A stretch of 42,863 bases of DNA. Source: Sterolibacterium sp. GTDB taxonomy: Bacteria; Pseudomonadota; Gammaproteobacteria; Burkholderiales; Rhodocyclaceae. The notes below the pieces were generated by a model. The model saw only the letters and a list, made by a program, of their open reading frames with translations. It searched no databases and was not told where the DNA came from. The DNA lies in the NCBI GenBank assembly GCA_018061005.1, contig JAGOVA010000020.1, positions 1-42,863 of the forward strand. Direction: 5' to 3'. Of this stretch, positions 23,836 through 35,532 are shown one piece after another (position 1 is the stretch's first letter; each line of letters begins with the position of its first letter). A program made the translations under genes and the position numbers.

Positions 23836-26189
23836 GTTCAGGCCGGTTTGCGCGGCTCGCGACACGCTGGCTGGGATTGTGGGCGGGCGTGGGCGTGGGG
23901 GTAGGCGTGGGGGGCGGCGTGTGTCACGCCGCGCCGGTGGCGGAGATTCCTACGTTCGAGGCGGTACGGGCGGCCTGGCAACCGGCGGATGTGCTGATCA
24001 CGGATCGGCAGGGCGTGATCATGCAGCGGGTGCGCCGTGATCTTCAGGTGCGGCGGCTGGGCTGGGTGCGGCTCGACGCGCTGTCGCCGACCCTGGAGGC
24101 GACCTTGCTCTCGGCGGAAGACAAGCGTTTTCATCAGCATGGCGGTGTCGACTGGCTGGCTGCGGGCAACGCGCTGCTGGAAAAGCTGAAGACGGAAGTG
24201 AGCCGTGAGGCGGCGCATCCACAGCGCCATGCGCGCGGCGCGTCGACCCTGACCATGCAGCTGGCGGCGTTGCTGGATCCGGCCTTGCGACCCGCGCACA
24301 AGCAGCGGCGCAACTGGCAGCAGAAGTGGGATCAGGCCGCAGCGGCGCTGGAAATCGAACGGCACTGGCAGAAGGCGCAGATCCTCGAAGCTTATCTGAA
24401 CCTCGTGCCTTTGCGCGGCGAGACGGTGGGCGTGGCGGCGGCCAGCGAGTTCTGGCTAGGCAAATCGGTCGACGCGCTCGATCTGGCGGAGGCGGCTTTG
24501 CTGGTCGCCTTGATCCGCCAGCCGCAGGCGACGCCCGTGCGTGCGGGGGAGCGGGCGTGCGGCATCGTGGCTGGATTATCGACACAAACGCTCGCGGCGC
24601 TGGCGCGGCCTTCCTGTGAGGTTATCAAGCATCTGGCGGAAATGCGGCTGAACATGCCGGGCGGCGGGCGTGCCTACGCGCAGCTCGCGCCCCATGTGGC
24701 ACGTCGTCTGCTGGCTGAAATGGCCACCCGCGTGCCCGCCTCGACGGACGGGCAGGAAGCCCGCTTGATGAGCACGCTCGATGCGCGGCTGCAAATGTTT
24801 GTGCGTGACCATCTGCAACAGCATCTGCGCGAACTGGCCGGGCGCAATGTCGAGGACGGCGCGGCGGTGGTGCTGGATAACGCGAGTGGCGCGGTGCTGG
24901 CCTGGGTCGGCTCAAGCGGCGAGCTGTCCGCTGCAGCGCAGGTCGATGGCGTGACAGCGGCACGGCAGGCAGGCTCGACGCTGAAGCCGTTTCTGTATGG
25001 GCTGGCCATCGACCGTCGGCTGCTGACAGCGGCCAGTCTGGTCGAGGATAGCCCTTTGGCATTGACCGCCGAGAATGGCGCGTACATTCCGCAGAATTAC
25101 GATCGTCATTTTCAGGGGCGGGTTTCGGCGCGGACGGCACTGGCGTCCAGCCTCAACATCCCCGCCGTGCGTACGCTGCTGCTGACCGGCGCTGTGCCGT
25201 TTTACGAGCTGCTGCAGCGTGCCGGATTCTCGACACTGACGGAATCCGCAGATTTTTACGGATTGTCGCTGGCACTGGGCGGCGGGGAAGTGCGCTTGCT
25301 CGATCTGGCCAATGCTTATCGCATGCTGGCCAATGGCGGCCGCTGGTCGCCTGTCGCGCCCTTGTTTGCGGCAGAGACCAGCCCTGCGCCGCCGCAGGAA
25401 CGGCGGGTGTTTACAGCGGGAACGGCCTTCATCATCAGTGACATTCTGGCCGATCGCGGTGCGCGCGCGCCCACCTTCGGCCTCGAAAATGCGCTGGCCA
25501 CCCGCGTTCCCGCCTCGGTGAAAACCGGCACCAGCAAGGATATGCGTGACAACTGGGCGGTGGGTTACACCGCGCGGTACACGGTGGCGGTGTGGGTGGG
25601 CAATTTTTCCGGCCAGCCGATGTGGAATGTGTCGGGTGTGCAGGGCGCAGCACCCTTGTGGCGCGACATCGTTCATTTTCTGCACGCCGATGCCCCACCA
25701 CCCGTGGTGCGTGCACCTGCCGGCTTGCTGCGTGCTCGGGTTGAGTTCGAGGATATCGACGAAGCTGCGCGCCTCGAGTGGTTCCTGCCCGGCACGGCCA
25801 TGCGCCGCGTGGCCAGCGGCGTGCCGGGCGAAGCAGAAAAGTCTGCGCAAACCGGCATGGATGCGGCGGAAATTGCATACCCGGCCGATGGCCTGATCGT
25901 GGCGATCGACCCGGATATTCCGTTGCCTGACGAACGCCTGCCGCTACGCATGCGCCACCAACAGGCCGGCTATTTCTGGCGGCTGGAGCGGCAATCCGCC
26001 ACGCCGTGCATCCAGACCCTCGGTGAATCAGGGACGGCGGAGGGGAATGCCTGGCAGCCGCTGCCGGGGCACTGGCGCGTGACATTGCGCGCTGCCGATA
26101 GTGGCTTGCAAGTGGCGGAATCGCGCATCCAGGTACGCGGCAGCGCACGGCATGAGGCGGTCTGCGAGCATGATGAAGTGGCGCCGTAG
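23832..26189 (+). CDS. pbpC: Penicillin-binding protein 1C (bifunctional transglycosylase/transpeptidase)
   Basis: GTG 23832 overlaps the stop of the macroglobulin gene (GTGA); an alternative GTG lies at 23817. The product is ~785 residues. A signal anchor (LGLWAGVGVGVGVGGGV) precedes the GT51 glycosyltransferase domain with EDKRFHQHGG (catalytic Glu96) and RGASTLTMQLA. The transpeptidase domain has GSTLKPF (nucleophile Ser382), a SLN-type motif (SSLNIP) and KTGTS (Lys564). A C-terminal PBP1C-specific beta domain (BiPBP_C-like) ends the protein. All key residues are present. It polymerises and cross-links peptidoglycan from the inner membrane. Pairing with alpha-2-macroglobulin is the conserved arrangement linking wall repair to protease defence. 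Confidence 0.95.
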   Translation: MSSGRFARLATRWLGLWAGVGVGVGVGGGVCHAAPVAEIPTFEAVRAAWQPADVLITDRQGVIMQRVRRDLQVRRLGWVRLDALSPTLEATLLSAEDKRFHQHGGVDWLAAGNALLEKLKTEVSREAAHPQRHARGASTLTMQLAALLDPALRPAHKQRRNWQQKWDQAAAALEIERHWQKAQILEAYLNLVPLRGETVGVAAASEFWLGKSVDALDLAEAALLVALIRQPQATPVRAGERACGIVAGLSTQTLAALARPSCEVIKHLAEMRLNMPGGGRAYAQLAPHVARRLLAEMATRVPASTDGQEARLMSTLDARLQMFVRDHLQQHLRELAGRNVEDGAAVVLDNASGAVLAWVGSSGELSAAAQVDGVTAARQAGSTLKPFLYGLAIDRRLLTAASLVEDSPLALTAENGAYIPQNYDRHFQGRVSARTALASSLNIPAVRTLLLTGAVPFYELLQRAGFSTLTESADFYGLSLALGGGEVRLLDLANAYRMLANGGRWSPVAPLFAAETSPAPPQERRVFTAGTAFIISDILADRGARAPTFGLENALATRVPASVKTGTSKDMRDNWAVGYTARYTVAVWVGNFSGQPMWNVSGVQGAAPLWRDIVHFLHADAPPPVVRAPAGLLRARVEFEDIDEAARLEWFLPGTAMRRVASGVPGEAEKSAQTGMDAAEIAYPADGLIVAIDPDIPLPDERLPLRMRHQQAGYFWRLERQSATPCIQTLGESGTAEGNAWQPLPGHWRVTLRAADSGLQVAESRIQVRGSARHEAVCEHDEVAP

Positions 26190-26250
26190 CGGTGTTCGGC
26201 CGTATCCCTATGTATCCAGCCGTATCACCGCTGTGATGAAAGCGGGTGGC
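26190..26250. other. Short convergent gap between pbpC and the phnA-type gene
   Basis: These 61 bp separate converging genes. AGCGGTG (26188-26194) is complementary to CACCGCT (26226-26232), a weak 7-bp stem with a long loop and no T-run. It may contribute to termination, but support is slight. Confidence 0.2.
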
Positions 26251-26592
26251 TCAAACCTTTTTAACGAATTCCGATTTGAGTTTCATCGCGCCGATGCCGT
26301 CGATCTTGCAGTCGATGTCATGGTCACCGCCGACCAGGCGGATGTTCTTGACCTTGGTGCCGACCTTGACCACCAGCGAGGAGCCTTTGACCTTCAGGTC
26401 CTTGATGACGGTCACGGTGTCGCCATCCTGCAGGGGGTTGCCGACGGCATCCTTGATGGCCGGTGTAGATTCGGTGGCTGCGGTGGTCGCATCAGGCGAC
26501 CATTCGTGCGCGCACTCGGGGCAGGTCAGCAGGCCATTGTCTTCATAGGTGTAGGGTGACTGGCATTTCGGGCAGGACGGCAAGGTGCTCAT
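26251..26592 (-). CDS. PhnA/YjdM-family zinc-ribbon protein
   Basis: The frame is open much further upstream, but that part is antisense to the acyl-CoA dehydrogenase. ATG 26592 with GGAG 7 nt upstream (26600-26603) gives 113 residues, the usual length of this family. The N-terminus has a four-cysteine zinc ribbon (CPKC at 7-10, CPEC at 24-27). The C-terminal domain has the family's [31 protein letters not shown] and [20 protein letters not shown] segments. The name PhnA comes from linkage to phosphonate genes in E. coli; no phosphonate genes are present here and the molecular role is poorly defined. It is divergent from the liu operon, with a 195-bp gap that must hold both promoters. Confidence 0.92.
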   Translation of the reverse strand: MSTLPSCPKCQSPYTYEDNGLLTCPECAHEWSPDATTAATESTPAIKDAVGNPLQDGDTVTVIKDLKVKGSSLVVKVGTKVKNIRLVGGDHDIDCKIDGIGAMKLKSEFVKKV

Positions 26593-26787
26593 GAAGTAAC
26601 TCCAGATGAAACCCCGTATTTTATGGCCTGACGAGGCATTCATGGCTGCGTGTGCTCTCGTGTTCGTGCGCTTGTGCGCGCATGGGCTGCGGCGATGTTT
26701 TTCTTGATCGCGCACGCCTGAGCCGATGCTGCCTGCAAGGGTTACACTGCAGAAAAGTTTGTCACGACTTGCAGAGGAGCTGAGACT

Positions 26788-27990
26788 ATGTCTGTTTCTA
26801 CCCTGACCACCCTGTCTGCCCTGGATTTTCCGCTGGACGAAAATACGCGCCAGTTGCGTGAGGTCGTGCGTCGTTTTGCGCAGAAGGAAATCGCGCCGCA
26901 GGCCGCAGCGATTGATCGTGACAACTGTTTTCCGGCAGCACTTTGGCAGAAGCTGGGCACGCTGGGCGTGCATGGGCTGACGGTCGGCGAGGACTACGGC
27001 GGCAGTCCGCTGGGGTATCTGGCGCACATTATTGCGATGGAAGAAATCTCGCGGGCTTCGGCGGCGGTGGGTTTGTCGTATGGGGCGCATTCCAATCTGT
27101 GCGTGAACCAGATCCATCGCAATGGCAGTGAGGCGCAGAAGCGGCGTTATCTGCCGGGGCTGATTGCGGGTGAGTTGGTCGGCGCGCTGGCGATGTCCGA
27201 ATCCGAAGCGGGTTCGGATGTGGTGAGCATGAAGCTGCGGGCAGACCGCAAGGGTGAGCATTTTGTGCTGAATGGCACGAAGATGTGGATCACCAATGGC
27301 GGCGATGCCGATGTGCTGGTGGTCTATGCCAAGACCGATCCGGCGGCGGGGGCGAAGGGTATGACGGCTTTTCTGGTTGAGAAAGGCAGCCCGGGGTTCA
27401 CCCATGGCGCACCGCTCGACAAGCTGGGGATGCGCGGCTCCAACACCTATCCGCTGTTTTTTGAGGATTGCGAAGTGCCTGCGGAAAACGTGCTGGGTGG
27501 CCTGGGTCATGGCGCGAAGGTGTTGATGTCTGGCCTTGATTTTGAGCGCAGCGTGCTGGCGGGTGGGCCTTTGGGCATCATGGCCGCCTGTATGGATGCG
27601 GTGGTTCCCTATTTGCACCAACGTCGGCAGTTTGGCCAGGCCATAGGTGAATTCGAGCTGATGCAGGGCAAGCTGGCCGATATGTATACGACCTGGATGG
27701 CGACGCGCGCTTATGTCTATACCGTCGGCATGGCCTGTGATGCGGCGGGTGACAACCCGGCGGCGGTGCGCGCACTTCGCAAGGATGCCGCAGGTGTCAT
27801 TTTGTATGCAGCGGAAAAGGCGACCTGGCTGGCGGGCGAAGCAATCCAGTCGCTGGGCGGCGTGGGGTATACCAATGATTATCCGGTGGCGCGCTTGTGG
27901 CGCGATGCCAAGCTCTACGAGATCGGCGCGGGGACGAGTGAAATCCGTCGCATGCTGATTGGTCGTGAGCTGTTTGCCGAGACGGCCTGA
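26788..27990 (+). CDS. liuA: Isovaleryl-CoA dehydrogenase
   Basis: This 400-residue FAD enzyme oxidises isovaleryl-CoA to 3-methylcrotonyl-CoA, passing electrons to ETF. GAGGAG lies 8 nt before the ATG. Acyl-CoA dehydrogenase signatures are present ([30 protein letters not shown], and [20 protein letters not shown]). The catalytic glutamate sits at residue 253 in [14 protein letters not shown], the position typical of isovaleryl-CoA dehydrogenases (human Glu254) rather than the C-terminal position used by short-chain enzymes. It is the first gene of the operon; the next start codon follows its stop by one base. Confidence 0.95.
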   Translation: MSVSTLTTLSALDFPLDENTRQLREVVRRFAQKEIAPQAAAIDRDNCFPAALWQKLGTLGVHGLTVGEDYGGSPLGYLAHIIAMEEISRASAAVGLSYGAHSNLCVNQIHRNGSEAQKRRYLPGLIAGELVGALAMSESEAGSDVVSMKLRADRKGEHFVLNGTKMWITNGGDADVLVVYAKTDPAAGAKGMTAFLVEKGSPGFTHGAPLDKLGMRGSNTYPLFFEDCEVPAENVLGGLGHGAKVLMSGLDFERSVLAGGPLGIMAACMDAVVPYLHQRRQFGQAIGEFELMQGKLADMYTTWMATRAYVYTVGMACDAAGDNPAAVRALRKDAAGVILYAAEKATWLAGEAIQSLGGVGYTNDYPVARLWRDAKLYEIGAGTSEIRRMLIGRELFAETA

Positions 27991-27991
27991 C

Positions 27992-29599
27992 ATGAGCCTT
28001 CTGCCCTCCACACTCGATACGCGCAGCGAGGAATTTCGCGCGAATGCTGCCGCCATGCAGCGGCTGGTTGATGACTTGCGCGAACAGACGGCGCGGGCTG
28101 CGCTGGGCGGCACGGCAGACCAGCGTCAGCGGCATCTGGCGCGTGGCAAGTTGCTGGTACGCGAGCGCATCGATACCTTGCTGGATCCCGGCACGCCGTT
28201 TCTTGAGTTTTCCGCGCTGGCGGCTTTGGCTGTGTATGGCGACGATGTGGCGGCGGCGGGCATCATCACCGGTATCGGCCGGGTCAGCGGGGTCGAGTGC
28301 GTGATCGTTGCCAATGATGCGACGGTCAAGGGCGGTTCTTACTTTCCCCTCACCGTCAAAAAGCATCTGCGCGCCCAGGAAATTGCCCGGCAGAATCATC
28401 TGCCCTGTATTTATCTGGTCGATTCGGGTGGTGCGAATCTGCCGCTGCAGGATGAGGTTTTCCCGGATCGCGAGCACTTTGGCCGCATCTTCTACAACCA
28501 GGCCAATCTGTCGGCGGCAGGCATTCCGCAGATCAGCGTGGTGATGGGTTCCTGCACGGCGGGCGGGGCGTATGTGCCGGCGATGTCGGATGAAACCGTG
28601 ATTGTTCGCAATCAGGGGACGATCTTTCTGGGCGGCCCGCCGCTGGTCAAGGCGGCTATCGGTGAAGAGGTGACGGCCGAGGAACTGGGTGGTGGGGACG
28701 TGCACACGCGGATTTCGGGGGTGGCGGATCATCTGGCCGAGAACGATACCCACGCGCTGGCGATCTGCCGCCGCATTGTCGCCAATCTCAACCGGCGCAA
28801 GATACTGACGCTCGATCTCGCCACGCCGGAAGCACCCTGTTACGACCCGGCTGAACTTTATGGCCTGATTCCGGCCGATCCGCGCAAGCCTTATGAAGTG
28901 CGGGAAGTGATTGCCCGGCTGGTGGATGGTTCGCGTTTCGATGAATTCAAGGCACGCTATGGCGTGACTCTGGTGACGGGGTTTGCCCGCTGGCAGGGCT
29001 ATCCCGTCGGCATTGTGGCCAACAATGGCATCCTGTTTGGCGAGTCGGCGCAGAAGGGCGCGCATTTCATCGAGCTGTGCGCCCAGCGCAGCATCCCACT
29101 GGTTTTTTTACAGAATATTACTGGCTTCATGGTCGGCCGCAAACATGAAAATGCCGGGATCGCCAAGGACGGCGCGAAAATGGTGATGGCGGTGGCCAAC
29201 GCCCGCGTACCGAAATTCACTGTCATCATCGGCGGCTCGTTTGGCGCGGGCAATTACGGCATGTGTGGTCGGGCGTATGACCCCCGCCTGCTGTGGATGT
29301 GGCCGAATGCGCGGATTTCGGTGATGGGCGGCGAGCAGGCCGCCGCCGTGCTGGCCACGATACGCCGCGACGCGCTCGATGCGGCCGGTAAAACCTGGAG
29401 CGCGGCCGAGGAAGAAGCCTTCAAGGCACCGCTGCGTCAGCAGTACGAAACCCAGGGGCATCCGTATTACGCCACGGCGCGGCTGTGGGATGACGGCCTG
29501 CTCGATCCGCTGCAGACACGGCGCGCGCTGGCGCTGGGTCTTTCTGCGGCATTGAACGCGCCCATCGAGCCGACGCGCTTTGGCGTGTTCCGTCTGTAA
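27992..29599 (+). CDS. liuB: Methylcrotonyl-CoA carboxylase, carboxyltransferase (beta) subunit
   Basis: The start is ATG 27992, one base after the liuA stop, giving 535 residues; the longer open frame from 27959 lies inside liuA. The protein shows the carboxyltransferase fold of acyl-CoA carboxylases: [52 protein letters not shown], and in the C-terminal half [19 protein letters not shown] and [16 protein letters not shown]. The FMVG-x-x-x-E and NYGMCGRAY segments are typical of the methylcrotonyl-CoA rather than the propionyl-CoA enzymes. It transfers carboxyl from biotin on the alpha subunit to 3-methylcrotonyl-CoA. Confidence 0.95.
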   Translation: MSLLPSTLDTRSEEFRANAAAMQRLVDDLREQTARAALGGTADQRQRHLARGKLLVRERIDTLLDPGTPFLEFSALAALAVYGDDVAAAGIITGIGRVSGVECVIVANDATVKGGSYFPLTVKKHLRAQEIARQNHLPCIYLVDSGGANLPLQDEVFPDREHFGRIFYNQANLSAAGIPQISVVMGSCTAGGAYVPAMSDETVIVRNQGTIFLGGPPLVKAAIGEEVTAEELGGGDVHTRISGVADHLAENDTHALAICRRIVANLNRRKILTLDLATPEAPCYDPAELYGLIPADPRKPYEVREVIARLVDGSRFDEFKARYGVTLVTGFARWQGYPVGIVANNGILFGESAQKGAHFIELCAQRSIPLVFLQNITGFMVGRKHENAGIAKDGAKMVMAVANARVPKFTVIIGGSFGAGNYGMCGRAYDPRLLWMWPNARISVMGGEQAAAVLATIRRDALDAAGKTWSAAEEEAFKAPLRQQYETQGHPYYATARLWDDGLLDPLQTRRALALGLSAALNAPIEPTRFGVFRL

Positions 29600-29665
29600 G
29601 GAGGCCTGCTGAGTATGAGTATGGTGATGAATATGAATGCGCATCATGCGAAGGAGCCCGCGATG
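29598..29665 (+). promoter_or_regulatory. Two consecutive ribosome-binding site/start pairs for liuC
   Basis: AAGGAGG at 29598-29604 precedes ATG 29615 by 10 nt and AAGGAG at 29651-29656 precedes ATG 29663 by 6 nt, in the same frame. Spacing is better for the second. Translation from both would give two N-terminal forms. Confidence 0.6.
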
Positions 29666-30466
29666 AGCCAACCGATGACGCCACCGGTGCTGACGGAAAT
29701 CCGCATGGGCGTGGGCTATGTCACGCTCAACCGCCCCGAGCGGCACAATGCTTTCAATGCCGCCATGATCGCTGCACTGGAACAGGCTTTTCAGGTGATG
29801 GGTGCGAACCCGGCCGTGCGCGTGGTGGTGCTGGCTGCGCGAGGAGCGAGCTTTTGCGCGGGGGCGGATCTTGAGTGGATGAAAGCCGCTGCCGCACAGG
29901 ATGAAGCCAGCAATCTGCAGGATGCACGCCAGCTGGCGGCGATGCTGCAGGTGCTGGCGAGCCTGCCCAAGCCGGTCATTGCCTGTGTGCAGGGCGCGGC
30001 CTATGGCGGTGGCGTGGGGCTGGTGGCGGCCTGTGATATCGCCATGGCCACGCAGGAGAGTGTGTTCGCGCTCAGTGAAGTGCGTCTGGGCTTGATCCCG
30101 GCCACCATTGCGCCGTATGTCATCGCGGCCATCGGGGTGCGGCAGGCGCAGCGTTACATGCTGACCGCCGAGCGATTTTCTGCGCGGGTGGCGCAAGACA
30201 TGGGGCTGCTGCATGAGGTGGTGGTCGATGCAGACGCACTCGATGCCCGCCTGCAAGCGCTGCTCCAAACATTGCTGGCCAACGGCCCGGCGGCGATGGC
30301 TGCCTGCAAGCGGCTGCTGGCCGCGCTGAGCAACCAGCCCGTCAGCGCGGACTTGGTTGAAGAGACGGCCCGGCGTATCGCGGCGACGCGTGCAACGGCT
30401 GAGGCTCAGGAAGGGCTTGCCGCCTTTTTTGAGCGACGCGCTCCCGGCTGGCAAACAGGAGGCTGA
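29663..30466 (+). CDS. liuC: Methylglutaconyl-CoA hydratase (enoyl-CoA hydratase family)
   Basis: This crotonase-fold enzyme hydrates 3-methylglutaconyl-CoA to HMG-CoA. Signatures include VTLNRPERHNAFN, the oxyanion-hole segments ASFCAGADLEWMK and QGAAYGGGVGLVAACD, and SEVRLGLIPATIAPYVI. Two starts are each preceded by a strong ribosome-binding site: ATG 29615 (AAGGAGG at 29598-29604) and ATG 29663 (AAGGAG at 29651-29656). The downstream start gives 267 residues, the family length; the upstream one adds 16 Met/Asn/His-rich residues. I list the downstream start, but both could be used. liuD follows after 3 bp. Confidence 0.92.
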   Translation: MSQPMTPPVLTEIRMGVGYVTLNRPERHNAFNAAMIAALEQAFQVMGANPAVRVVVLAARGASFCAGADLEWMKAAAAQDEASNLQDARQLAAMLQVLASLPKPVIACVQGAAYGGGVGLVAACDIAMATQESVFALSEVRLGLIPATIAPYVIAAIGVRQAQRYMLTAERFSARVAQDMGLLHEVVVDADALDARLQALLQTLLANGPAAMAACKRLLAALSNQPVSADLVEETARRIAATRATAEAQEGLAAFFERRAPGWQTGG

Positions 30467-30469
30467 CGC

Positions 30470-32527
30470 ATGTTTGAAAAAATCCTGATCGCCAACCGGG
30501 GTGAGATTGCCTGCCGCGTCATCCGCACGGCGCGCCGTTTGGGCATCCGCACGGTGGCTGTGTATTCGACGGTCGATGCCGGGGCGCGCCATGTGCGGCT
30601 GGCCGATGAGGCGGTCTGCATAGGCAGCGCCGAAGCGCGGGATTCTTATCTGTGCATCGATCGCCTGATTGAAGCCTGTCAGCGCAGCGGCGCGCAGGCT
30701 GTGCATCCGGGCTATGGTTTCCTTGCTGAAAACGCCGCATTCGCCCGTGCCTGTGCGCGTGCCGGTGTCGTGTTCATTGGCCCGACGGTCGAGGCGATCG
30801 AGCAGATGGGGTGCAAGGCGGCGGCCAAGGCCTTGATGGCGGCAGCCGGTGTGCCGCTGGCGCCTGGCTATCACGGTGCCGCGCAGGGGCTGGATTTTCT
30901 GCGTGAGCAGGCGGCCATCATTGGCTACCCCGTGCTCATCAAGGCGACCGCCGGGGGCGGCGGCAAGGGCATGCGGGTGGTGCGGCAGGCGGCGGAATTT
31001 GCCGATGCGCTGGCCGCTTGTCAGCGTGTTGCGGTGGCGGCGTTTGGCGATGCGCGGGTGCTGATCGAGAAATATCTGGAACGCCCGCGCCACATCGAAA
31101 TCCAGGTGTTTGGTGATACGCAGGGGCATTGCATCCATTTGTTCGAGCGCGATTGTTCGGTGCAGCGGCGTCACCAGAAAGTGCTGGAAGAAGCCCCGGC
31201 GCCGGGCATGAGCGCGGAATGTCGCACCGCCATGGGGCAGGCGGCGGTGGCGGCGGCGCGTGCGGTGGGTTATGTGGGCGCGGGGACGGTGGAATTCATC
31301 GTCGATATGCAGGCAGGGTCGTTGCAAAATTCGCTGCAGGATGCGCCTTATTATTTCATGGAGATGAATACCCGGCTGCAGGTCGAGCATCCGGTGACTG
31401 AAATGATCACCGGGCTGGATCTGGTGGAATGGCAGTTGCGTATTGCCGCGGGTGAGCCGCTGCCGCTGGCGCAGGCGGCGATTCCCCTGCAGGGGCACGC
31501 GCTGGAGGCGCGCCTTTATGCCGAGGATGCGGACAAGGACTTTCTGCCGTCGAGCGGAACGCTGCGCCATCTGGTTTTGCCGCAAGTAAGCGTGCATGTG
31601 CGCGTTGATAGCGGTGTCGAGACGGGAGACGCCATTACGCCGTATTACGATCCGATGATAGCCAAGCTGATCGTTCATGATGTCAGCCGCGAACGCGCGC
31701 TGCTGCGTTTGCAGCAGGCGTTGGCGCAGACCCAGGTGGTGGGGCTGACCAGCAATGTCGGCTTTCTGTCGCGCCTGCTGGCAAGCCCGGCGTATCGGGC
31801 GGGTGCGCTGGATACGCACTGGATCGAGCGCGAACAGGCAGCCGGGGAGTTGAGTGCGCCTGAGCGGATGGCTGACCCCATGCTGGCGATTGCCGCACTG
31901 GCCGAGTTGCTGCGCGCCGGGGCCGCTGCGGCACGACCTGCGCCGGGCGATGAGCCGCACAGCCCGTGGCGGGAGTGTGATGGCTGGCGGTTAAATGGTG
32001 TGGCGTCGCGGCGGCTGCTGTTTCGCCAGCGGGATCAGGCGGTGACGGTCATCGCCCAGCGTGAGGCCGATGGATATCGTTTGCTCATCGATGGTCGGCC
32101 GTGCCATATCGATGGCGTGCTGGGTAGCGGTTGGCAACTGCGTGTGGCGTGCGAGGGGCAGAGCGGCCTGGCCAGTGTGGTGGTGGATGGTGAGCGGCGA
32201 CATGTGTTTTATGGTGCGTGTGCCGAGGTGCTGTCATGGGTCGATCCGCTGGCGCAGGGCGCTGGTGAGGTGCATGCCGAAAGCAGTTTGCGCGCCCCCA
32301 TGCCGGGTAAGGTGGTGAGCCTGCTGGCGCAAACGGATGTGCTGCTGGTCGGCGGCGCGCCGTTGCTGGTGATGGAAGCCATGAAAATGGAGCACACCAT
32401 CCGTGCGCCCGAAGCGGGCATCGTCCGTCGCTTTCTGCATGCGGCGGGCGATCAGGTCACGGAAGGGGCGGAGCTGGTCGAGTTTGAGGCGGCGAATGTG
32501 GTGGATGCGACGGGGAGCCCCTCATGA
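30470..32527 (+). CDS. liuD: Methylcrotonyl-CoA carboxylase, biotin carboxylase/carrier (alpha) subunit
   Basis: This 685-residue protein starts at ATG 30470, 7 nt after AGGAGG. Order of domains: biotin carboxylase N-domain (FEKILIANRGEIACRVIRTA), ATP-grasp with the glycine loop IKATAGGGGKGMRVV, catalytic FMEMNTRLQVEHPVTE, and the biotin carboxylase C-domain. A linking region leads to the biotinyl domain with VMEAMKMEH (biotinylated Lys639). It carboxylates biotin with bicarbonate and ATP and works in complex with LiuB. It overlaps liuE by ATGA. Confidence 0.96.
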   Translation: MFEKILIANRGEIACRVIRTARRLGIRTVAVYSTVDAGARHVRLADEAVCIGSAEARDSYLCIDRLIEACQRSGAQAVHPGYGFLAENAAFARACARAGVVFIGPTVEAIEQMGCKAAAKALMAAAGVPLAPGYHGAAQGLDFLREQAAIIGYPVLIKATAGGGGKGMRVVRQAAEFADALAACQRVAVAAFGDARVLIEKYLERPRHIEIQVFGDTQGHCIHLFERDCSVQRRHQKVLEEAPAPGMSAECRTAMGQAAVAAARAVGYVGAGTVEFIVDMQAGSLQNSLQDAPYYFMEMNTRLQVEHPVTEMITGLDLVEWQLRIAAGEPLPLAQAAIPLQGHALEARLYAEDADKDFLPSSGTLRHLVLPQVSVHVRVDSGVETGDAITPYYDPMIAKLIVHDVSRERALLRLQQALAQTQVVGLTSNVGFLSRLLASPAYRAGALDTHWIEREQAAGELSAPERMADPMLAIAALAELLRAGAAAARPAPGDEPHSPWRECDGWRLNGVASRRLLFRQRDQAVTVIAQREADGYRLLIDGRPCHIDGVLGSGWQLRVACEGQSGLASVVVDGERRHVFYGACAEVLSWVDPLAQGAGEVHAESSLRAPMPGKVVSLLAQTDVLLVGGAPLLVMEAMKMEHTIRAPEAGIVRRFLHAAGDQVTEGAELVEFEAANVVDATGSPS

Positions 32528-33496
32528 ACTGGCCGGCTACGGTGCGTATCGTCGAAGTCGGCCCGCGCGATGGTTTGCAGAACGAGGCGTTGCCGATCAC
32601 CACCGCCAGCCGGGTCGAGCTGGTGGCACGTCTGGCGAATGCGGGGCTGCGTCATATCGAGGTGGCGGCTTTTGTCGCGCCGAAGGCCGTGCCGCAAATG
32701 GCCGACAGCCCGCAGCTGATGGCGGCCTTGCAGGCACTGGCCTGGCGTGCACCGCTGACCTTGAGTGCACTGGTGCCCAACGAACGCGGGCTGGATGCGG
32801 CACTGGCGGCGGGGGTTGATGAAGTGGCGGTGTTTGGCGCGGCGACGGAGGCTTTTTCACAGCAGAACATCCATTGCAGCATTGCCGAATCACTGCGCCG
32901 TTTCGAGCCCGTGGTGCGCCGCGCAAGGCAGCAGGGTCTGCGCGTGCGCGGTTATGTGTCTTGCGTGCTGGGCTGCCCTTATGAAGGCGAGGTGAGCGCG
33001 GTGGCGGTGAGCGCAATGGCCGGTGCGCTGTATGAGATGGGCTGCGCTGAAATCAGCCTGGGTGACACGATCGGCAGCGGGCGGCCTTTGGGGGTGTATG
33101 CGTTGGTCGATGCGCTTAGCCAGCGGGTGCCGCGTGCGGTGCTGGCCGGACATTTTCACGATACCTGGGGCATGGCGATCGCCAATGTGCTGGCCGCGCT
33201 GGAATCGGGCATCACGGTATTCGATGCGTCGGTGGGCGGGCTGGGCGGCTGCCCCTACGCGCCGGGCGCGCGCGGTAACGTGGCGACGGAAGAACTGGTC
33301 TGGCTGATGCAGGGCATGGGTGTGGAAACAGGTATCGATCTTGACCGGCTGGTCGATACCGCCGACTGGATTTCGGCGCAGTTGAGCCGGCTGCCCGTCT
33401 CGCGGGTTGCTCAGGCCCGGCTCGCGCAGCGAGAGAGAGAGCGAGAGCGTTTGCGTGAAGGTTTCTGTGAACGCGGCGCGGAACATGGAGGCATGA

Positions 33497-33507
<11 letters not shown>
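32524..33507 (+). CDS. liuE: Hydroxymethylglutaryl-CoA lyase
   Basis: This 327-residue TIM-barrel enzyme cleaves HMG-CoA to acetyl-CoA and acetoacetate. The substrate and metal motifs are present: [10 protein letters not shown] (Arg/Asp), [22 protein letters not shown] (two metal-binding histidines), and the signature [14 protein letters not shown] with catalytic Cys243. The helix-1 motif is [16 protein letters not shown], slightly changed from the common SFVSPKWVPQMAD. The C-terminal tail is extended by an Arg/Glu-rich stretch coded by GA-rich DNA. It overlaps liuD by 4 bp and the next gene by 11 bp. Confidence 0.95.
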
Positions 33508-35494
<1,987 letters not shown>

Positions 35495-35501
35495 AAGACT
35501 T

Positions 35502-35532
35502 GAAAGGCTGAAATTCGCGCTGTTCAGCTTTC
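35502..35532. terminator. Possible bidirectional terminator hairpin between convergent genes
   Basis: GAAAGGCTGAA (35502-35512) pairs with TTCAGCTTTC (35523-35532) with one bulged G and a 10-nt loop. It lies between the end of the acetoacetyl-CoA synthetase gene and overlaps the stop of the convergent HDOD gene. There is no clear T-run, so confidence is modest. Confidence 0.35.

Noticed and set aside
26593-28113. N-terminal extension of the phnA-type gene to 620 residues
   Set aside because: The extra part is antisense to isovaleryl-CoA dehydrogenase; a good ribosome-binding site and family length support the start at 26592.
29108-31960. 950-codon minus-strand open frame across liuB-liuC-liuD
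   Set aside because: It is antisense to three well-recognised genes, is rich in Arg/His/Gln as expected of a high-GC shadow, and has no family resemblance.
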